This document shows positions 44,947 through 54,202 of a DNA stretch of 64,000 nucleotides, one piece after another (position 1 is the stretch's first letter; the number at the start of each line of letters is the position of its first letter). Location of the stretch: NCBI RefSeq assembly GCF_002289565.1, contig NZ_NTFY01000002.1, positions 43,413-107,412 of the forward strand, written 5' to 3'. The notes beneath the pieces were generated by a model. It was not told the DNA's origin, made no database searches, and saw nothing but the letters and a program-made list of their open reading frames with translations. This stretch comes from Rhodopirellula sp. SM50 (lineage in GTDB: Bacteria > Planctomycetota > Planctomycetia > Pirellulales > Pirellulaceae). The position numbers and the translations under genes were made by a program.

Positions 44947-45474
44947 CTACTTGCCCGGTCGCACGAAGACTTGATTGGCCGCAACCGTCAGATTGCCTTG
45001 GTCGTCACGCTGGGCTTTGCCGGTGACGACGACGGTGGACAATTCCTTGACGCCGAGAAACTCACGCGCATCTTGGGCAACCGGTTTGCCGGCGTCGTCG
45101 ACGATCTTGACGGTCGCAATGTTATCCTTGACCGCATCCGTTTGGCAGCAGTAATCCCACGGCGTCGGGCAGCCTTCGTCGTCGGCACAGTAAGGCACTT
45201 TGGGGTCAACGATAGTAAACGCGGCCAAGCCTTCGACGAACGGTTCGCTCGATCCGCCGACCAAGCCGACCAAGGTGACTTGCTGGCCATCTTCGGTCGT
45301 CTCGCGGGCTTGGCCGACCGGCATCGCCCCTTCGGGCTCGCTTTCGGCGGCGTACGGCGACGCTGCCGCGGTCGTGACGTCTTGGCTCGGATCCGACGCG
45401 ACGTCCGCCCTGTCGCTGCATCCGGATGCGATCAAAAGCAACGCGGCCAGACCGAAGTTAAAAAACGTCTTCAT
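44947..45474 (-). CDS. Cys-rich lipoprotein of the ABC efflux operon, 175 aa
   Basis: I chose the ATG at 45474 because GGAG lies seven bases upstream; the TTG at 45480 is not needed. The signal peptide is [19 protein letters not shown] with a lipobox, the lipidated Cys near residue 19. The mature protein has a distinctive cluster [16 protein letters not shown] (four Cys over 16 residues, near 100) and then an OB-like beta stretch ([17 protein letters not shown]). The cluster could bind a metal or form disulfides. It is embedded 2 bases before the adaptor gene, so it probably serves the pump as a periplasmic subunit. Family unknown. Confidence 0.82.
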   Translation of the reverse strand: MKTFFNFGLAALLLIASGCSDRADVASDPSQDVTTAAASPYAAESEPEGAMPVGQARETTEDGQQVTLVGLVGGSSEPFVEGLAAFTIVDPKVPYCADDEGCPTPWDYCCQTDAVKDNIATVKIVDDAGKPVAQDAREFLGVKELSTVVVTGKAQRDDQGNLTVAANQVFVRPGK

Positions 45475-45496
45475 TCTCAATCTCCTTGGTAAACTT

Positions 45497-46651
45497 CTAA
45501 ACTGCTTTCAAACTCGTTGCGACTTGCAATCGCAACGCTTTCAGCGCCGGGGGCAACGCGCCCAAGACGCCCAGTAACAATCCGACGCCGCAACCGATCA
45601 AGATTGCGACGCTGTCGATGCGCAACGTGAACGCACCCATCGTGAAACGCACGGCCATGCCGTTGATCATTGTCAACGCGATCACACCCGAGAGCAGCGA
45701 TCCGGATGCCGCCAACAAGACGGCTTCCTGGATCAGGCTGACCAAGATCGCACGTCGACGAAATCCGATCGCTTGCAGCGTGGCGATTTCACGAACCCGT
45801 CCGGCCACCGCGCCATACATCATGTTCAATCCCGCAAAGACCCCCGCGCCGGACACCAGGACGACAACAAACCAGGCCAGCAATCGAACGGGTTTGTAGT
45901 GCTGTTGCAGGGTTGCGTAGTAATCGGTCTCGCGACTCGCACGCAGTTCCAAATCGGTGCGTTCTTTACAGAACAACTTGACTTCCGCCGGCGAACTGCC
46001 CGGTGACAAGAGCATCGCCGCAAGACTCAAATCCTGTCGCTTGGTCGCCGTTTGCAAGTCGCCCAGATTGCACCAGATCTCCGACTCGTACGCCGCACCG
46101 CCGGCGGCGAAGCGACCGCTAATCGTCCACGACCGGCCTTCAAACTCAATGGTTTGACCGACCGCCATCGCTTCTTCCGAGCTGCCCAGTTTTGCCGCCG
46201 CCAACCGCCCCACCATCACTTCACCCGCACCCGGCCAGTCGCCGTCGGTCAACTTGACCGATCGGCGGACCAGCGGTGCGGCCAGGGTGACACCACGAAC
46301 CAACCCCAGACCACCGTCGGCCGATTTGTTTTTGACCCGAGTCCCCAGATACAACTCCGGCGAAACATGTGCCACGCCGAACCGCTTCACCGTCCCTTGC
46401 AAACTGGCGGTCAACAACGACGGTGTCCGAGCGGCGATCGAAGAGTTTTCAATGTTCTCTTCGGAGTTCACCGAATAGACCAAGACAACGTCCGGGTCAC
46501 CGCTGACGGACAGTGATTGCTCCATGCCGCGAATGAAACCCACGACGACGAAGACCAACATCACCACCGTCGCCAAGGCAACGAGCGTCAATGCCGTCCG
46601 CACCGGCCGTCGAGCCAGGTTGCGAACACCGTATTCCCAGGGAAGTAACAT
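45497..46651 (-). CDS. ABC transporter permease, FtsX/MacB-like, 384 aa
   Basis: I chose the ATG at 46651 ([19 protein letters not shown]), the usual start of planctomycete FtsX-type permeases, rather than the in-frame ATG at 46687. There is one N-terminal span (near 20-42), a ~210-residue periplasmic domain, and three C-terminal spans (near 255-280, 305-330 and 350-375). It is the first gene of the operon and a distant paralogue of the permease at 41211. The operon order is permease, lipoprotein, adaptor, ATPase, permease. Confidence 0.9.
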   Translation of the reverse strand: MLLPWEYGVRNLARRPVRTALTLVALATVVMLVFVVVGFIRGMEQSLSVSGDPDVVLVYSVNSEENIENSSIAARTPSLLTASLQGTVKRFGVAHVSPELYLGTRVKNKSADGGLGLVRGVTLAAPLVRRSVKLTDGDWPGAGEVMVGRLAAAKLGSSEEAMAVGQTIEFEGRSWTISGRFAAGGAAYESEIWCNLGDLQTATKRQDLSLAAMLLSPGSSPAEVKLFCKERTDLELRASRETDYYATLQQHYKPVRLLAWFVVVLVSGAGVFAGLNMMYGAVAGRVREIATLQAIGFRRRAILVSLIQEAVLLAASGSLLSGVIALTMINGMAVRFTMGAFTLRIDSVAILIGCGVGLLLGVLGALPPALKALRLQVATSLKAV

Positions 46652-47149
46652 CAAACGACAACTCAAACCTTGTATTCGGTTGGTCACGCTGTGCGTGACG
46701 ATTGGCTACATTTGTCAAGACTTGTTCCCAGGCTCTGCCTGGGAACACACTGTCTTGGAGGCTCTGCCTCCCCGGACCGCAGGCGGAGCCGGCGCTGAAT
46801 TGCGTTCCCAGGCGGAGCCCTACGCCGTGAACGACTCCTTAGCGGTAGGGCGCGAGCCCTCCGGTGTGTTGGCAAAGATGCGCAAGCCGGAGGGCTTGCG
46901 CCCTGCCGCTAAAACCTCGTCAAACACAGGAAATAAATCGTTCACGGCGTAGGGCTCTGCCTGGGAACACACGGTCTTGGAGGCTCTGCCTCCCCGGACC
47001 GCCGGCGGAGCCGGCGCTGAATTGCGTTCCCAGGCGGAGCCTGGGAACGAGTCGCGACATGACATTTAGCGATAGACCAACCACTACGCAGCTGGCATGC
47101 ACAGCATGCCCTACGCGGCTACGCGGCGCCCCGTCCTGCCGCATCATCA
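46652..47149. repeat. Nested repeat island B-A-B between permease and sulfatase genes
   Basis: Two family B copies (46724-46820 and 46945-47052) sit in inverted and direct relation around a family A palindrome (46839-46912). The joint word CCTACGCCGTGAACGA lies at the inner side of the left copy, and its reverse complement begins the right copy. A small palindrome GGCATGC-ACA-GCATGCC follows near 47093-47109. No coding sequence was seen in the 498 bases. Confidence 0.85.
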
Positions 47150-48706
47150 CTACGAGGCGGGACGACTGCGTCCCTGCTCGATCAGGTCATCTAGCTGCTT
47201 CTTCAGTCGCTCGGCGACGTCCGGGTGCTGGTCGATCACGTTAGACGTTTCGGCGGGATCGTCGTCCAGATTGAACAGTTGAAACGGCGGCACGCTGGTG
47301 TTGGCCAACTGGGTCTCGACCACCACGTTGCGAGCCGTCTTTTTTCCATAGCGATGCAGTTTCCATTGGCCGGCCCGCATTCCGTAGGTGCCGGCGGCGC
47401 CGTTGTCCTGTTGAACCAGGTGGTCGCGGCCCTGCGCTCCGTCTGTTCCGAGCAGCGCGTCGATCACATTAAAACTGTCCAAGAAGAAATCGTTCGGAAG
47501 CGACTGTTCGGTCAGCGCCGCCAGACTTGCCGCCAAGTCGATCGTGCAAACGACTTCATCGCTGACACCGGGTTTGATGCGGCCTTTCCAACGCGTGATA
47601 AACGGCGTTCGCGTCCCGCCTTCGTAGACGCTGTACTTGCCACCTGAATACTGACCGGCGGCGCGGTGATCGCCGATCTTTTCGATCGCACCGTCCTTGT
47701 AGCCGTCGTCCAGTACCGGGCCGTTGTCACTGCAGAACACGACCAATGTGTTTTCGGCCAGATTCAATCGGTCCAGCGTCTTCATGACTTCGCCGACGCA
47801 CCAATCGAGTTCGATGATCGCATCGCCGCGGAACCCCAGTGATGTCTTGCCTTGAAACCGTTCGTGCGGCATCCGTGGAACATGAATGTCGTGTGACGAA
47901 AAGAACAGAAAGAACGGTTCGTCCTGATGTTGCTCGATGAATTCGACGGACTTCTCCACCCACTTGTCGGCCAGGTCTTCGTCGCGGAAACGTGCGGCGT
48001 GTCCACCGGTGTAGAAACCGATTCGGCTGATGCCATTGTGGATCGTCGAGTTGTGCCCGTGCGACCAATCCATTTTCAGTGTGTCGCGATGCGTCAGGCC
48101 GGTGGGATGATCGGGGCTCGGCTTGGTGCGCCCCACCCATAGTGGGTCGGCCGGATCCAGATTGGGAACCCGATGATCGTGGACATACACCTGGGGCACA
48201 CGGTCGTTGGTCGTCGGCAACAGGAAACAGGTGTCAAAGCCGATTTCCAGCGGTCCCGGTTTCAACTGGCCATTCCAATCCGGCCCGTCTTCTCCACCGA
48301 GTCCGAGGTGCCATTTGCCGATTACGGCCGTGGCGTAGCCGGCGCGTTGCAACAGCGACGCAACCGTATCGGTTCCCGGTTTGATGATCGCCGGCGCGTT
48401 GGGCGGTGCAATGCCCGTGCGTTCACCGCGAAACGCATAGGTACCGGTTAATAACGAATAGCGTGTCGGCGTGCACGTCGACGCTGAGCAGTAGCCGCTG
48501 GTAAACCGCAGCCCTTCGGCACTCAACCGGTCAATGTTTGGTGTCGTCAACGACGTCGCGCCATAACACGAAACATCTCCGTAGCCGAGATCGTCCGCCA
48601 TGATCACGATCACATTGGGTTTTTCGCCGACCGCCGGCTGGACGAATCCGGCGGGGATGGCAAACACCATCAGCATCGTCAACAGCGGCAACAACTTGAT
48701 TCGCAT
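47150..48706 (-). CDS. Cys-type sulfatase (arylsulfatase family), exported, 518 aa
   Basis: The ATG at 48706 gives a signal peptide (MRIKLLPLLTMLMVFAIPAG). The metal and active-site layout is complete: Asp38-Asp39 in ADDLGYGD, formylglycine-precursor motif CTPTR with Cys78, GKWHLGLGG (near 130), SSHDIHVP (near 260) and FCSDNGP (near 325). It is predicted to hydrolyse a sulfate ester in the periplasm or outside. Activation needs a formylglycine-generating enzyme or anaerobic maturase; neither is in the window. The AraC gene 422 bases upstream on the other strand may control it. Confidence 0.92.
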   Translation of the reverse strand: MRIKLLPLLTMLMVFAIPAGFVQPAVGEKPNVIVIMADDLGYGDVSCYGATSLTTPNIDRLSAEGLRFTSGYCSASTCTPTRYSLLTGTYAFRGERTGIAPPNAPAIIKPGTDTVASLLQRAGYATAVIGKWHLGLGGEDGPDWNGQLKPGPLEIGFDTCFLLPTTNDRVPQVYVHDHRVPNLDPADPLWVGRTKPSPDHPTGLTHRDTLKMDWSHGHNSTIHNGISRIGFYTGGHAARFRDEDLADKWVEKSVEFIEQHQDEPFFLFFSSHDIHVPRMPHERFQGKTSLGFRGDAIIELDWCVGEVMKTLDRLNLAENTLVVFCSDNGPVLDDGYKDGAIEKIGDHRAAGQYSGGKYSVYEGGTRTPFITRWKGRIKPGVSDEVVCTIDLAASLAALTEQSLPNDFFLDSFNVIDALLGTDGAQGRDHLVQQDNGAAGTYGMRAGQWKLHRYGKKTARNVVVETQLANTSVPPFQLFNLDDDPAETSNVIDQHPDVAERLKKQLDDLIEQGRSRPAS

Positions 48707-49128
48707 TGTGGTACTCGTGGGAGAATGAGTCATCGATGAGATTTCATTTCGCGGAAGTCCTTCGCTGGGAACTTCGCGGGGGACTTCACCGGCCATCAGT
48801 AACCGGTGTCTTGTTCGGTCTGATGAATCCGCCGCCCCCAATGTGGCTGGAGGCGTGGCCATGTTGGAGGATGTAACAGTGTACCCAATCATCAGGCTGG
48901 CTGTCGGGGACGGTGCAAATTCTGCTCGTGAAAAACCGGCGACATGACCACAGCGGTTCGCGGTCTCACTCGTTGCGGTCGGTTGCCCCACGGCACGATC
49001 TTGGCAATGCGCCAAAAAACGACGCGAAACGCTGTAACAGTTGTAGCCGCCAATCCGTGTCTAGAGAAACCGGCGAAGGATCGCCGGCTGTCATCCGTTT
49101 CAGCGCCGCCCATGGGACCCCTCATCTG
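48707..49128. other. Divergent region between sulfatase and AraC regulator
   Basis: 422 bases with no supported gene. Both promoters must lie here. I saw the word TACACTG on the minus strand near 48872-48883 as a possible -10 for the sulfatase, without a matching -35. No operator is recognised. Confidence 0.4.
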
Positions 49129-50136
49129 ATGTTGCCGAGCCACACTCTCGTCACCGCATTGCTGGACCGACTGTATCTACCGCTCTGGGCTGCCAGACAG
49201 ATGAAGTTGGAAGCCGATACGGGACTCGACGTGCCAGCTGGACTGGTTTGCATGTATGTCATCACCCGCGGCTGCGCATGGCTCAAGCTGCTTGACGAGG
49301 ATCAACCTCCGATACGCTTGGCCGATGGAGACCATGTCATACTGACCCGCCGTCAGCCCCATCAAGTGGTCACGCAACCGACAAGCTCCAGTCACCCCAT
49401 CGCGGATTGGCTGGCGGGAGCGTATGAGAGAGACAGCGACCCTGAAAACAGCGACTCTGGAAATGACGCCGCGCGAGTGTGCCTGCTTCACGGACAATTT
49501 CAACCACAGCAACTGCATTTCAACCCGTTGGAAATTGGGTTGCCAAACGTCATCCATCTAAACCATCATCAGCACCAACAACTCCGCTCGTGCCTTCCCC
49601 TACTACAGATCATTCGATCCGAGGAAGTGTCTGGTGAGCTTGGTTGGGAATTGACGGTACGACGATTGGCACAGCTCGTGTTCTACAAGACGTTGGGCGT
49701 CGCGCTGACCCTGGAGACGACGCAAGGCACCGACACTGCGCGACCGCCGGATTTAGCCACCACACGACTCGCCGCGATCGTCGATCCGATCGTCGGCCCC
49801 GTGTTGAACGCGATCACCGATCGGCCGGGAGCCCCCTGGACGGTGCCGTCGATGGCAAAAAGCGTTCGCGTCTCCAAAAGCCATTTCTCGGAACGTTTTC
49901 GAACCCTTGTTGGCAAACCACCGCTGCAGTATCTGACTGAAATTCGCATGCAGAAAGCGTGTTGCCTGCTTCGAGAAAGCGCTCTCGAAATCAGCAACAT
50001 CGCAGCGCTGGTCGGCTATGAATCGGCATCCTCCTTCAGCAACGCATTTAAACGTCACTGTGGATGCACTCCGGCGAACTACCGAAAATCAGGTTGTCTC
50101 GGTTCGAAGCCATCCCCCGAACCGACAGTCTGCTGA
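49129..50136 (+). CDS. AraC-family regulator with cupin-type sensor domain, 335 aa
   Basis: The start at 49129 (MLPSHTLVTALLDRL) agrees with the beginning of the AraC/cupin_6 family; in-frame codons upstream are not family-like. The N-terminal ~200 residues form the cupin_6 sensor (LADGDHVILTRRQPHQV). The C-terminal domain (about 225-315) has the double HTH: PSMAKSVRVSKSHFSERFRTLVGKPPLQYLTEIRM, then ISNIAALVGYESASSFSNAFKRHCGCTPANYRK. It is divergent from the sulfatase, so it may induce it in response to a small molecule bound to the cupin. Confidence 0.9.
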   Translation: MLPSHTLVTALLDRLYLPLWAARQMKLEADTGLDVPAGLVCMYVITRGCAWLKLLDEDQPPIRLADGDHVILTRRQPHQVVTQPTSSSHPIADWLAGAYERDSDPENSDSGNDAARVCLLHGQFQPQQLHFNPLEIGLPNVIHLNHHQHQQLRSCLPLLQIIRSEEVSGELGWELTVRRLAQLVFYKTLGVALTLETTQGTDTARPPDLATTRLAAIVDPIVGPVLNAITDRPGAPWTVPSMAKSVRVSKSHFSERFRTLVGKPPLQYLTEIRMQKACCLLRESALEISNIAALVGYESASSFSNAFKRHCGCTPANYRKSGCLGSKPSPEPTVC

Positions 50137-50147
50137 CCGATTGCGAT

Positions 50148-51380
50148 CTATTGGTTCAGCTGTTGATCAACGGTTTCGCTGGCCGCGCGTGTACCGAGCG
50201 CCCCCCAAAGTCCGTAGGGGCTCGGAGCGCCGGGAATCGATGGCGCAACGCTACTGGTGCTTTGGTAGTTCACGTAAATCGTTTGCGCGTGGGGGTTGCC
50301 CGCTTCGATCGAATCGGTGATGAAGATCACGGCACCATCACCCATCAAGGCATGCACGCCACCTTGGTGACGACTGCTGGGCGGGATGATGCCCGGCGAA
50401 TTGATCCCGCTTCGTAGACAGATCTCACGGTTGGGCGGCGTGATCGTCGTGACCTGCGACCAAAACGGATAGCCCATCGCCCATTTAAACCCTCGTCCGT
50501 TTTCGGCCCCGGTGATCAAATTAGGCGCCGCGGGATCCCAAAACCGTGGTCGGTCAGGATTCACAAACTGCTGACAATAGCTGGGGTCGTCATAGACATT
50601 GATCACGTTCTGAGATTTCGCCGTGGTGATCACCTGTCGATCGCCGAGATCGGTCGCGATCTCCGCTGCCGCAATCGTATTGGACAAACCATCCAGTACG
50701 TCGCGAAACTTCATGTCCTTGCGTGGCACAAAAAATCCGCGCAGCGATTCGCGGGCGCGTTGGGCGCGGCCGTTGTTGGCGACAAACTTGCGTTTGTTCG
50801 CATCGAAATTCAACAACCCGACATTGGATTGATGAATCGAATCGCCCGTTGAAGCGGCATAGTTGGTGCGCCCCTGAGCCGGAAAACCGACACCCGGATC
50901 GGACGGACAACGCAGCGTCGGAATCTCCGTCAGCCACGGCGGGTACATCGCCGTGTTGTGGTTCCCCAGCCCCATGTTGGGGACCGGCCCCATTGAGTTG
51001 TAAACGTCGTTGGTCGTCGTCGGGTCGCCGTCGGAATCGAGCGGATTTCGAATTTGGTCCCAGAGCGACTGCTGCTCCATGAACGACGTCAATCCGACAA
51101 AGATGCTCAACTGCATCGCGTTGTTGCTAGTCACCGGAACCGCGTTGCCGGTGTTGGTTGCCGAATCCGTGCCACCCATCAACATCGGAAGCTGTTTGTA
51201 AGCTGAATGGTAATTGTGAAGTGCTAAACCGATTTGTTTGAAATTATTGCTGCAACTCATTCGTCGCGCCGCTTCACGAGCCGCTTGGACTGCCGGCAAC
51301 AGCAACCCTACCATGATGCCAATGATGGCAATCACGACCAAAAGTTCGACAAGTGTGAATCCAGATTGCTTTCGTGTCAT
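50148..51380 (-). CDS. DUF1559 family pseudopilin-like protein, 410 aa
   Basis: The N-terminus is a prepilin-type signal: [34 protein letters not shown] with the Gly-Phe cleavage site. The rest is the DUF1559 domain ([25 protein letters not shown] at 40-65; a C-terminal [22 protein letters not shown]). I chose the ATG at 51380 (MTRKQSGFT). A longer start at 51425 overlaps the upstream lipoprotein stop as ATGA and remains possible. Planctomycetes have many such proteins, with unknown surface roles. Confidence 0.88.
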   Translation of the reverse strand: MTRKQSGFTLVELLVVIAIIGIMVGLLLPAVQAAREAARRMSCSNNFKQIGLALHNYHSAYKQLPMLMGGTDSATNTGNAVPVTSNNAMQLSIFVGLTSFMEQQSLWDQIRNPLDSDGDPTTTNDVYNSMGPVPNMGLGNHNTAMYPPWLTEIPTLRCPSDPGVGFPAQGRTNYAASTGDSIHQSNVGLLNFDANKRKFVANNGRAQRARESLRGFFVPRKDMKFRDVLDGLSNTIAAAEIATDLGDRQVITTAKSQNVINVYDDPSYCQQFVNPDRPRFWDPAAPNLITGAENGRGFKWAMGYPFWSQVTTITPPNREICLRSGINSPGIIPPSSRHQGGVHALMGDGAVIFITDSIEAGNPHAQTIYVNYQSTSSVAPSIPGAPSPYGLWGALGTRAASETVDQQLNQ

Positions 51381-51421
51381 TTGTGCACTTCCATAAGAGA
51401 AAAGAGGGTTGGGGCCGTCGC

Positions 51422-51592
51422 TCATTCCGCTTCAATTTCTGGCGGTTCGGCGTTCGCGATCTCAGGGTTGTCGGCCAAGTAGTCACTCAGCTCACCGGCA
51501 TCTGGTGCCCCCTCCGGTTTACCGCAACCACCGACAACAGAAAGACAGAAGAGCAAGGTCAGAAGACCGCCCCATGCTTGGATGAACTTCAC
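51422..51592 (-). CDS. Small lipoprotein coupled to the DUF1559 gene, 56 aa
   Basis: A GTG start at 51592 opens a 56-codon frame ending at 51422. Residues 1-23 ([23 protein letters not shown]) are a lipoprotein signal with lipobox VVGGC, Cys at residue 23. The mature 34 residues are acidic ([19 protein letters not shown] ... EIEAE). The stop overlaps a candidate start of the DUF1559 gene. Such tiny lipoproteins next to DUF1559 genes are a pattern I know from this phylum. The gene is short, so it is easily missed. Confidence 0.75.
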   Translation of the reverse strand: MKFIQAWGGLLTLLFCLSVVGGCGKPEGAPDAGELSDYLADNPEIANAEPPEIEAE

Positions 51593-51767
51593 GCGATTTC
51601 GCCTCGATAGAAGGAGCTATTTGGGACCAGTCCATTAAAGGACCGAAACCCAAAAAAGTTCTTCGCGAGTTTGTCCAGATCGCTGTCGAAATTGTCCACC
51701 GGATCGGAAAGAGTCCGATCGGTTGAATGCCAGAAGGCAATAAAGAGGTGCCGTGATCGACGTTCAA

Positions 51768-52508
51768 TCAACTCCGGTCGGCACGCCCCTGCCGGCTCAG
51801 CCACTGCGACTTTCCGATGCCGTGCATCTTGCCGGATTCATCTTCCTTGGCCGTCACGCCCAACACGATGTCAAAGTTCACGGCAAGCTCACCGAGCGTT
51901 GAGTCTTGGAGCGGTGCGAAGTCTGCCAGCACGGTTCCGCGAGACTTCGGATCGATGCCCTGGAACAGTCGATCACGGGCGTTCCCCGGATGACCTTTGA
52001 CGTACAACTGCGTCGTGAGAATCCGCTTACCACCCTGGCTGATCCCGAAATGGATGTGCGGGGTTCGCCCCGGATAGGGGACAGGCTTGATCGTACGAAA
52101 GTAATAGTGGCCTTTCGAATCAGTCAGGAACCGGCCATACCCTTGAAAGTTCGTGTCCTGGTTTTCCCGATTCGTCTTGTCACCGGTGTGGAGGTACACC
52201 GCGTTATGGTCGACCTGCCAGATTTCGACAAACGCGTTGCGGACCGGATTGCCTTTGCTATCCAAAACGCGACCGCTCAGGTGTGTGATCTCACCGACGG
52301 CCGGGGTGATCGAGTCGTTGATCACCAGCAGATCGTTGTCGGTATCGAGCGGCATCTTGTTGGGATAAAACGGGCCTTCGGTTTGAGGCGGCGTCTCTAT
52401 CAGCTCCGCAAACAGACCTGGCGTCGTCAGCGCCGTGGCCCCCAATGCCATACCACCACGAAGGATTCCACGCCGCCGCCATCTCGCTGCACTTTGATTC
52501 ATGACCAT
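51768..52508 (-). CDS. Exported intradiol ring-cleavage dioxygenase, 246 aa
   Basis: The family pattern of non-heme Fe(III) intradiol dioxygenases is present: PQTEGPFYP, VEIWQVDHNAVYLHTGD, a tyrosine in QGYGRFLTDSKGHYYFRTIKP and the double His in YPGRTPHIHFGI. The ligand set would be two Tyr and two His. The N-terminus (RWRRRGILRGGMALGATALTTPG) is a Tat-like signal, so this one is exported, unlike cytoplasmic catechol dioxygenases. I chose the ATG at 52508; longer frames to 52586 exist. The likely substrate is a catechol-type aromatic; a specific substrate cannot be named. Confidence 0.87.
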   Translation of the reverse strand: MVMNQSAARWRRRGILRGGMALGATALTTPGLFAELIETPPQTEGPFYPNKMPLDTDNDLLVINDSITPAVGEITHLSGRVLDSKGNPVRNAFVEIWQVDHNAVYLHTGDKTNRENQDTNFQGYGRFLTDSKGHYYFRTIKPVPYPGRTPHIHFGISQGGKRILTTQLYVKGHPGNARDRLFQGIDPKSRGTVLADFAPLQDSTLGELAVNFDIVLGVTAKEDESGKMHGIGKSQWLSRQGRADRS

Positions 52509-52839
52509 TCTTTTCTTCTGCACAGGTTGGATCCCACGGGATTTCGATTCGAATGAAGACGTCTCCATTAAAACGTCTTTTGCCACGCCAAGTTCCGCAG
52601 AAAGTCAGACTTTCGGCGCTGACGTCATTGTACAGCGTGCCCGTAGGCCTGGCCCCAATGCCAGCTTTTTTGATGCCAAGCGGGGTGTATTTTGTTAGCG
52701 GTAGGGCGCGAGCCCTCCGGTTTTTGGCGGTGTTTTTGAAACGCCACCGGACGGCTCGCGCCGTTCCGCTACCTCCATCGGCGCACTCCGTGGTGAATCT
52801 GCCGCGTCGGGGCGAACCCTGTGACACCCCGTCGAGTCG
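52509..52839. repeat. Gap with family A repeat (52695-52771)
   Basis: The arms 52695-52720 and 52747-52771 are imperfect inverted repeats of the family A type (GCGAGCCCTCCGG; CCGGACGGCTCGCG). The surrounding sequence (331 bases) has no supported gene. It separates the dioxygenase start from the 3' end of the peptidase gene. Confidence 0.75.
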
Positions 52840-53976
52840 TCAATCCGGATCGGGCAACTCACAGATATTCCGCAGCAGTCGCAGCATCGCGTCGATGCTC
52901 GTTTTCTCTGCCGTTTCCGATGCGGTGTGATACGACGTCGTGGGCAATTGCAACGTCGTCCCGCGGACCACGCCATCGGTTGCGGCGATGATGCGTCCCA
53001 GTTCCGTGCGGCCGATCGAGAGTGGCTTTTCACGCTCCAAATTCAACAGTTCGACGTAGCGATCTTTGAAGCGATGACGAATCTTCAAACGATCGCAGAT
53101 CGCGACCAGTTTGTCGGTCAGCGGTTCGTCGAAGGTCGCCATCGAGTCTCGATTGCGGAGCACGACGTCCTGCTTGGCGACTTCGTCCAAGGTTGGGAAG
53201 GGACTGGTGTCCAAAACAATCAGCCGGTCGGTGCGAAGATCATGTCGTTGAAACCACTCCACGGCAAACCGCCAACTGCGTCCGGCTTCTTCACCTGCGG
53301 TGAACAATGCCGTTCCCTTGAACCCCGAGCGGATCAATTCGATCAGCATCGCGACGGAAACCACATTGTCCAGCTGAGCCGAGACAAAGTTTTGATCGAC
53401 ACGCAATCGATCGAGAAACGAAACGGGAAAGCCGGGTTGCAAAAATTCCAGTCCGTCGAGTTCAAAGATCAAGTTGCGTCGTCGCGGGCAGACGTAAGAA
53501 CGTGTGATCTGGCCTTGGCCGCAATAGGTTCCGGCATAGGGCGTGTGAGCCTGGACACGCTGGCCATCAAAACGCCCGGCGATCAACTCCATGAACTGTT
53601 CCGATACCGAGTCGCCCGTCAATTCACCGCGGTTGCCCGCGATGAACGCGGCGTACTGAAACTCATTCGGCCCGGTACACAGCAATCCGTGTCGGTCGAT
53701 ATGTGCCGACAGATAGACACTATCCGGCTCGGAGCCCTGGGCCACCAGCAGCCCGTGGTAGCGATCCACCTTGACCGGATACTCTTCAAGCTCCCGTCGC
53801 AGAACACGAAAAAACGCATCTTCCACGCCGACGACCGACGGTTCTCGGACCAAGGCCCGCAGCAGATGCAGGAATTCGTCGATGTTGGCAGAGGCGTCTT
53901 TCACCGAAAGTCTCTCGTAGAAGGCCTGTTTGAACCCACGCTCAGATTGCGGGTCGGTGAATGATAGATGCCACAT
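52840..53976 (-). CDS. M42/M20-like metallopeptidase, 378 aa
   Basis: The co-catalytic metal ligands of an M42/M20/M28-type aminopeptidase are visible in order: SAHIDRHG (His near residue 91), AQLDNVVS (bridging Asp near 200), FTAGEEAG (Glu-Glu near 227), IVLDTSPF (Asp near 255) and TSYHTASE (His near 355). No signal peptide, so it is cytoplasmic. The N-terminal ~30 residues (WHLSFTDPQSERGFKQAFYERL) are an extension. I see no operon partners; repeats lie on both sides. Substrate specificity is not readable. Confidence 0.78.
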   Translation of the reverse strand: MWHLSFTDPQSERGFKQAFYERLSVKDASANIDEFLHLLRALVREPSVVGVEDAFFRVLRRELEEYPVKVDRYHGLLVAQGSEPDSVYLSAHIDRHGLLCTGPNEFQYAAFIAGNRGELTGDSVSEQFMELIAGRFDGQRVQAHTPYAGTYCGQGQITRSYVCPRRRNLIFELDGLEFLQPGFPVSFLDRLRVDQNFVSAQLDNVVSVAMLIELIRSGFKGTALFTAGEEAGRSWRFAVEWFQRHDLRTDRLIVLDTSPFPTLDEVAKQDVVLRNRDSMATFDEPLTDKLVAICDRLKIRHRFKDRYVELLNLEREKPLSIGRTELGRIIAATDGVVRGTTLQLPTTSYHTASETAEKTSIDAMLRLLRNICELPDPD

Positions 53977-54008
53977 CGATGGTAACGGAAGGGTGCCCGC
54001 CGGTCTCG

Positions 54009-54190
54009 CCAGGCACCGGACGGCTCGCGGTCTGTCGGTTTTGTGAGCCGCGGGCGCGTAAGCGGCCGGGCACTGCGACGTTGCCCAAGGCCTTACTCAC
54101 CATGAACTCAGCAAAACCCGACTAAATCGACAGCCCGCTCGCGGCGTGCCGCCAACAACAGCGCCGCAGGGCTCGCGCCGCCTAAGTCGA
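54009..54190. repeat. Composite repeat, second copy of the 34451 nested element
   Basis: The core (about 54031-54140: TGTCGGTTTTGTGAGCCGCG then GCGTAAGCGGCCGGGCACTG and so on) is nearly identical to 34474-34575. The ends carry weaker family A words (ACCGGACGGCTCGCG; AGGGCTCGCGCCGCCTAAG). It lies between two convergence-free minus-strand genes. Confidence 0.75.
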
Positions 54191-54202
54191 GACGCTTGCG
54201 TT

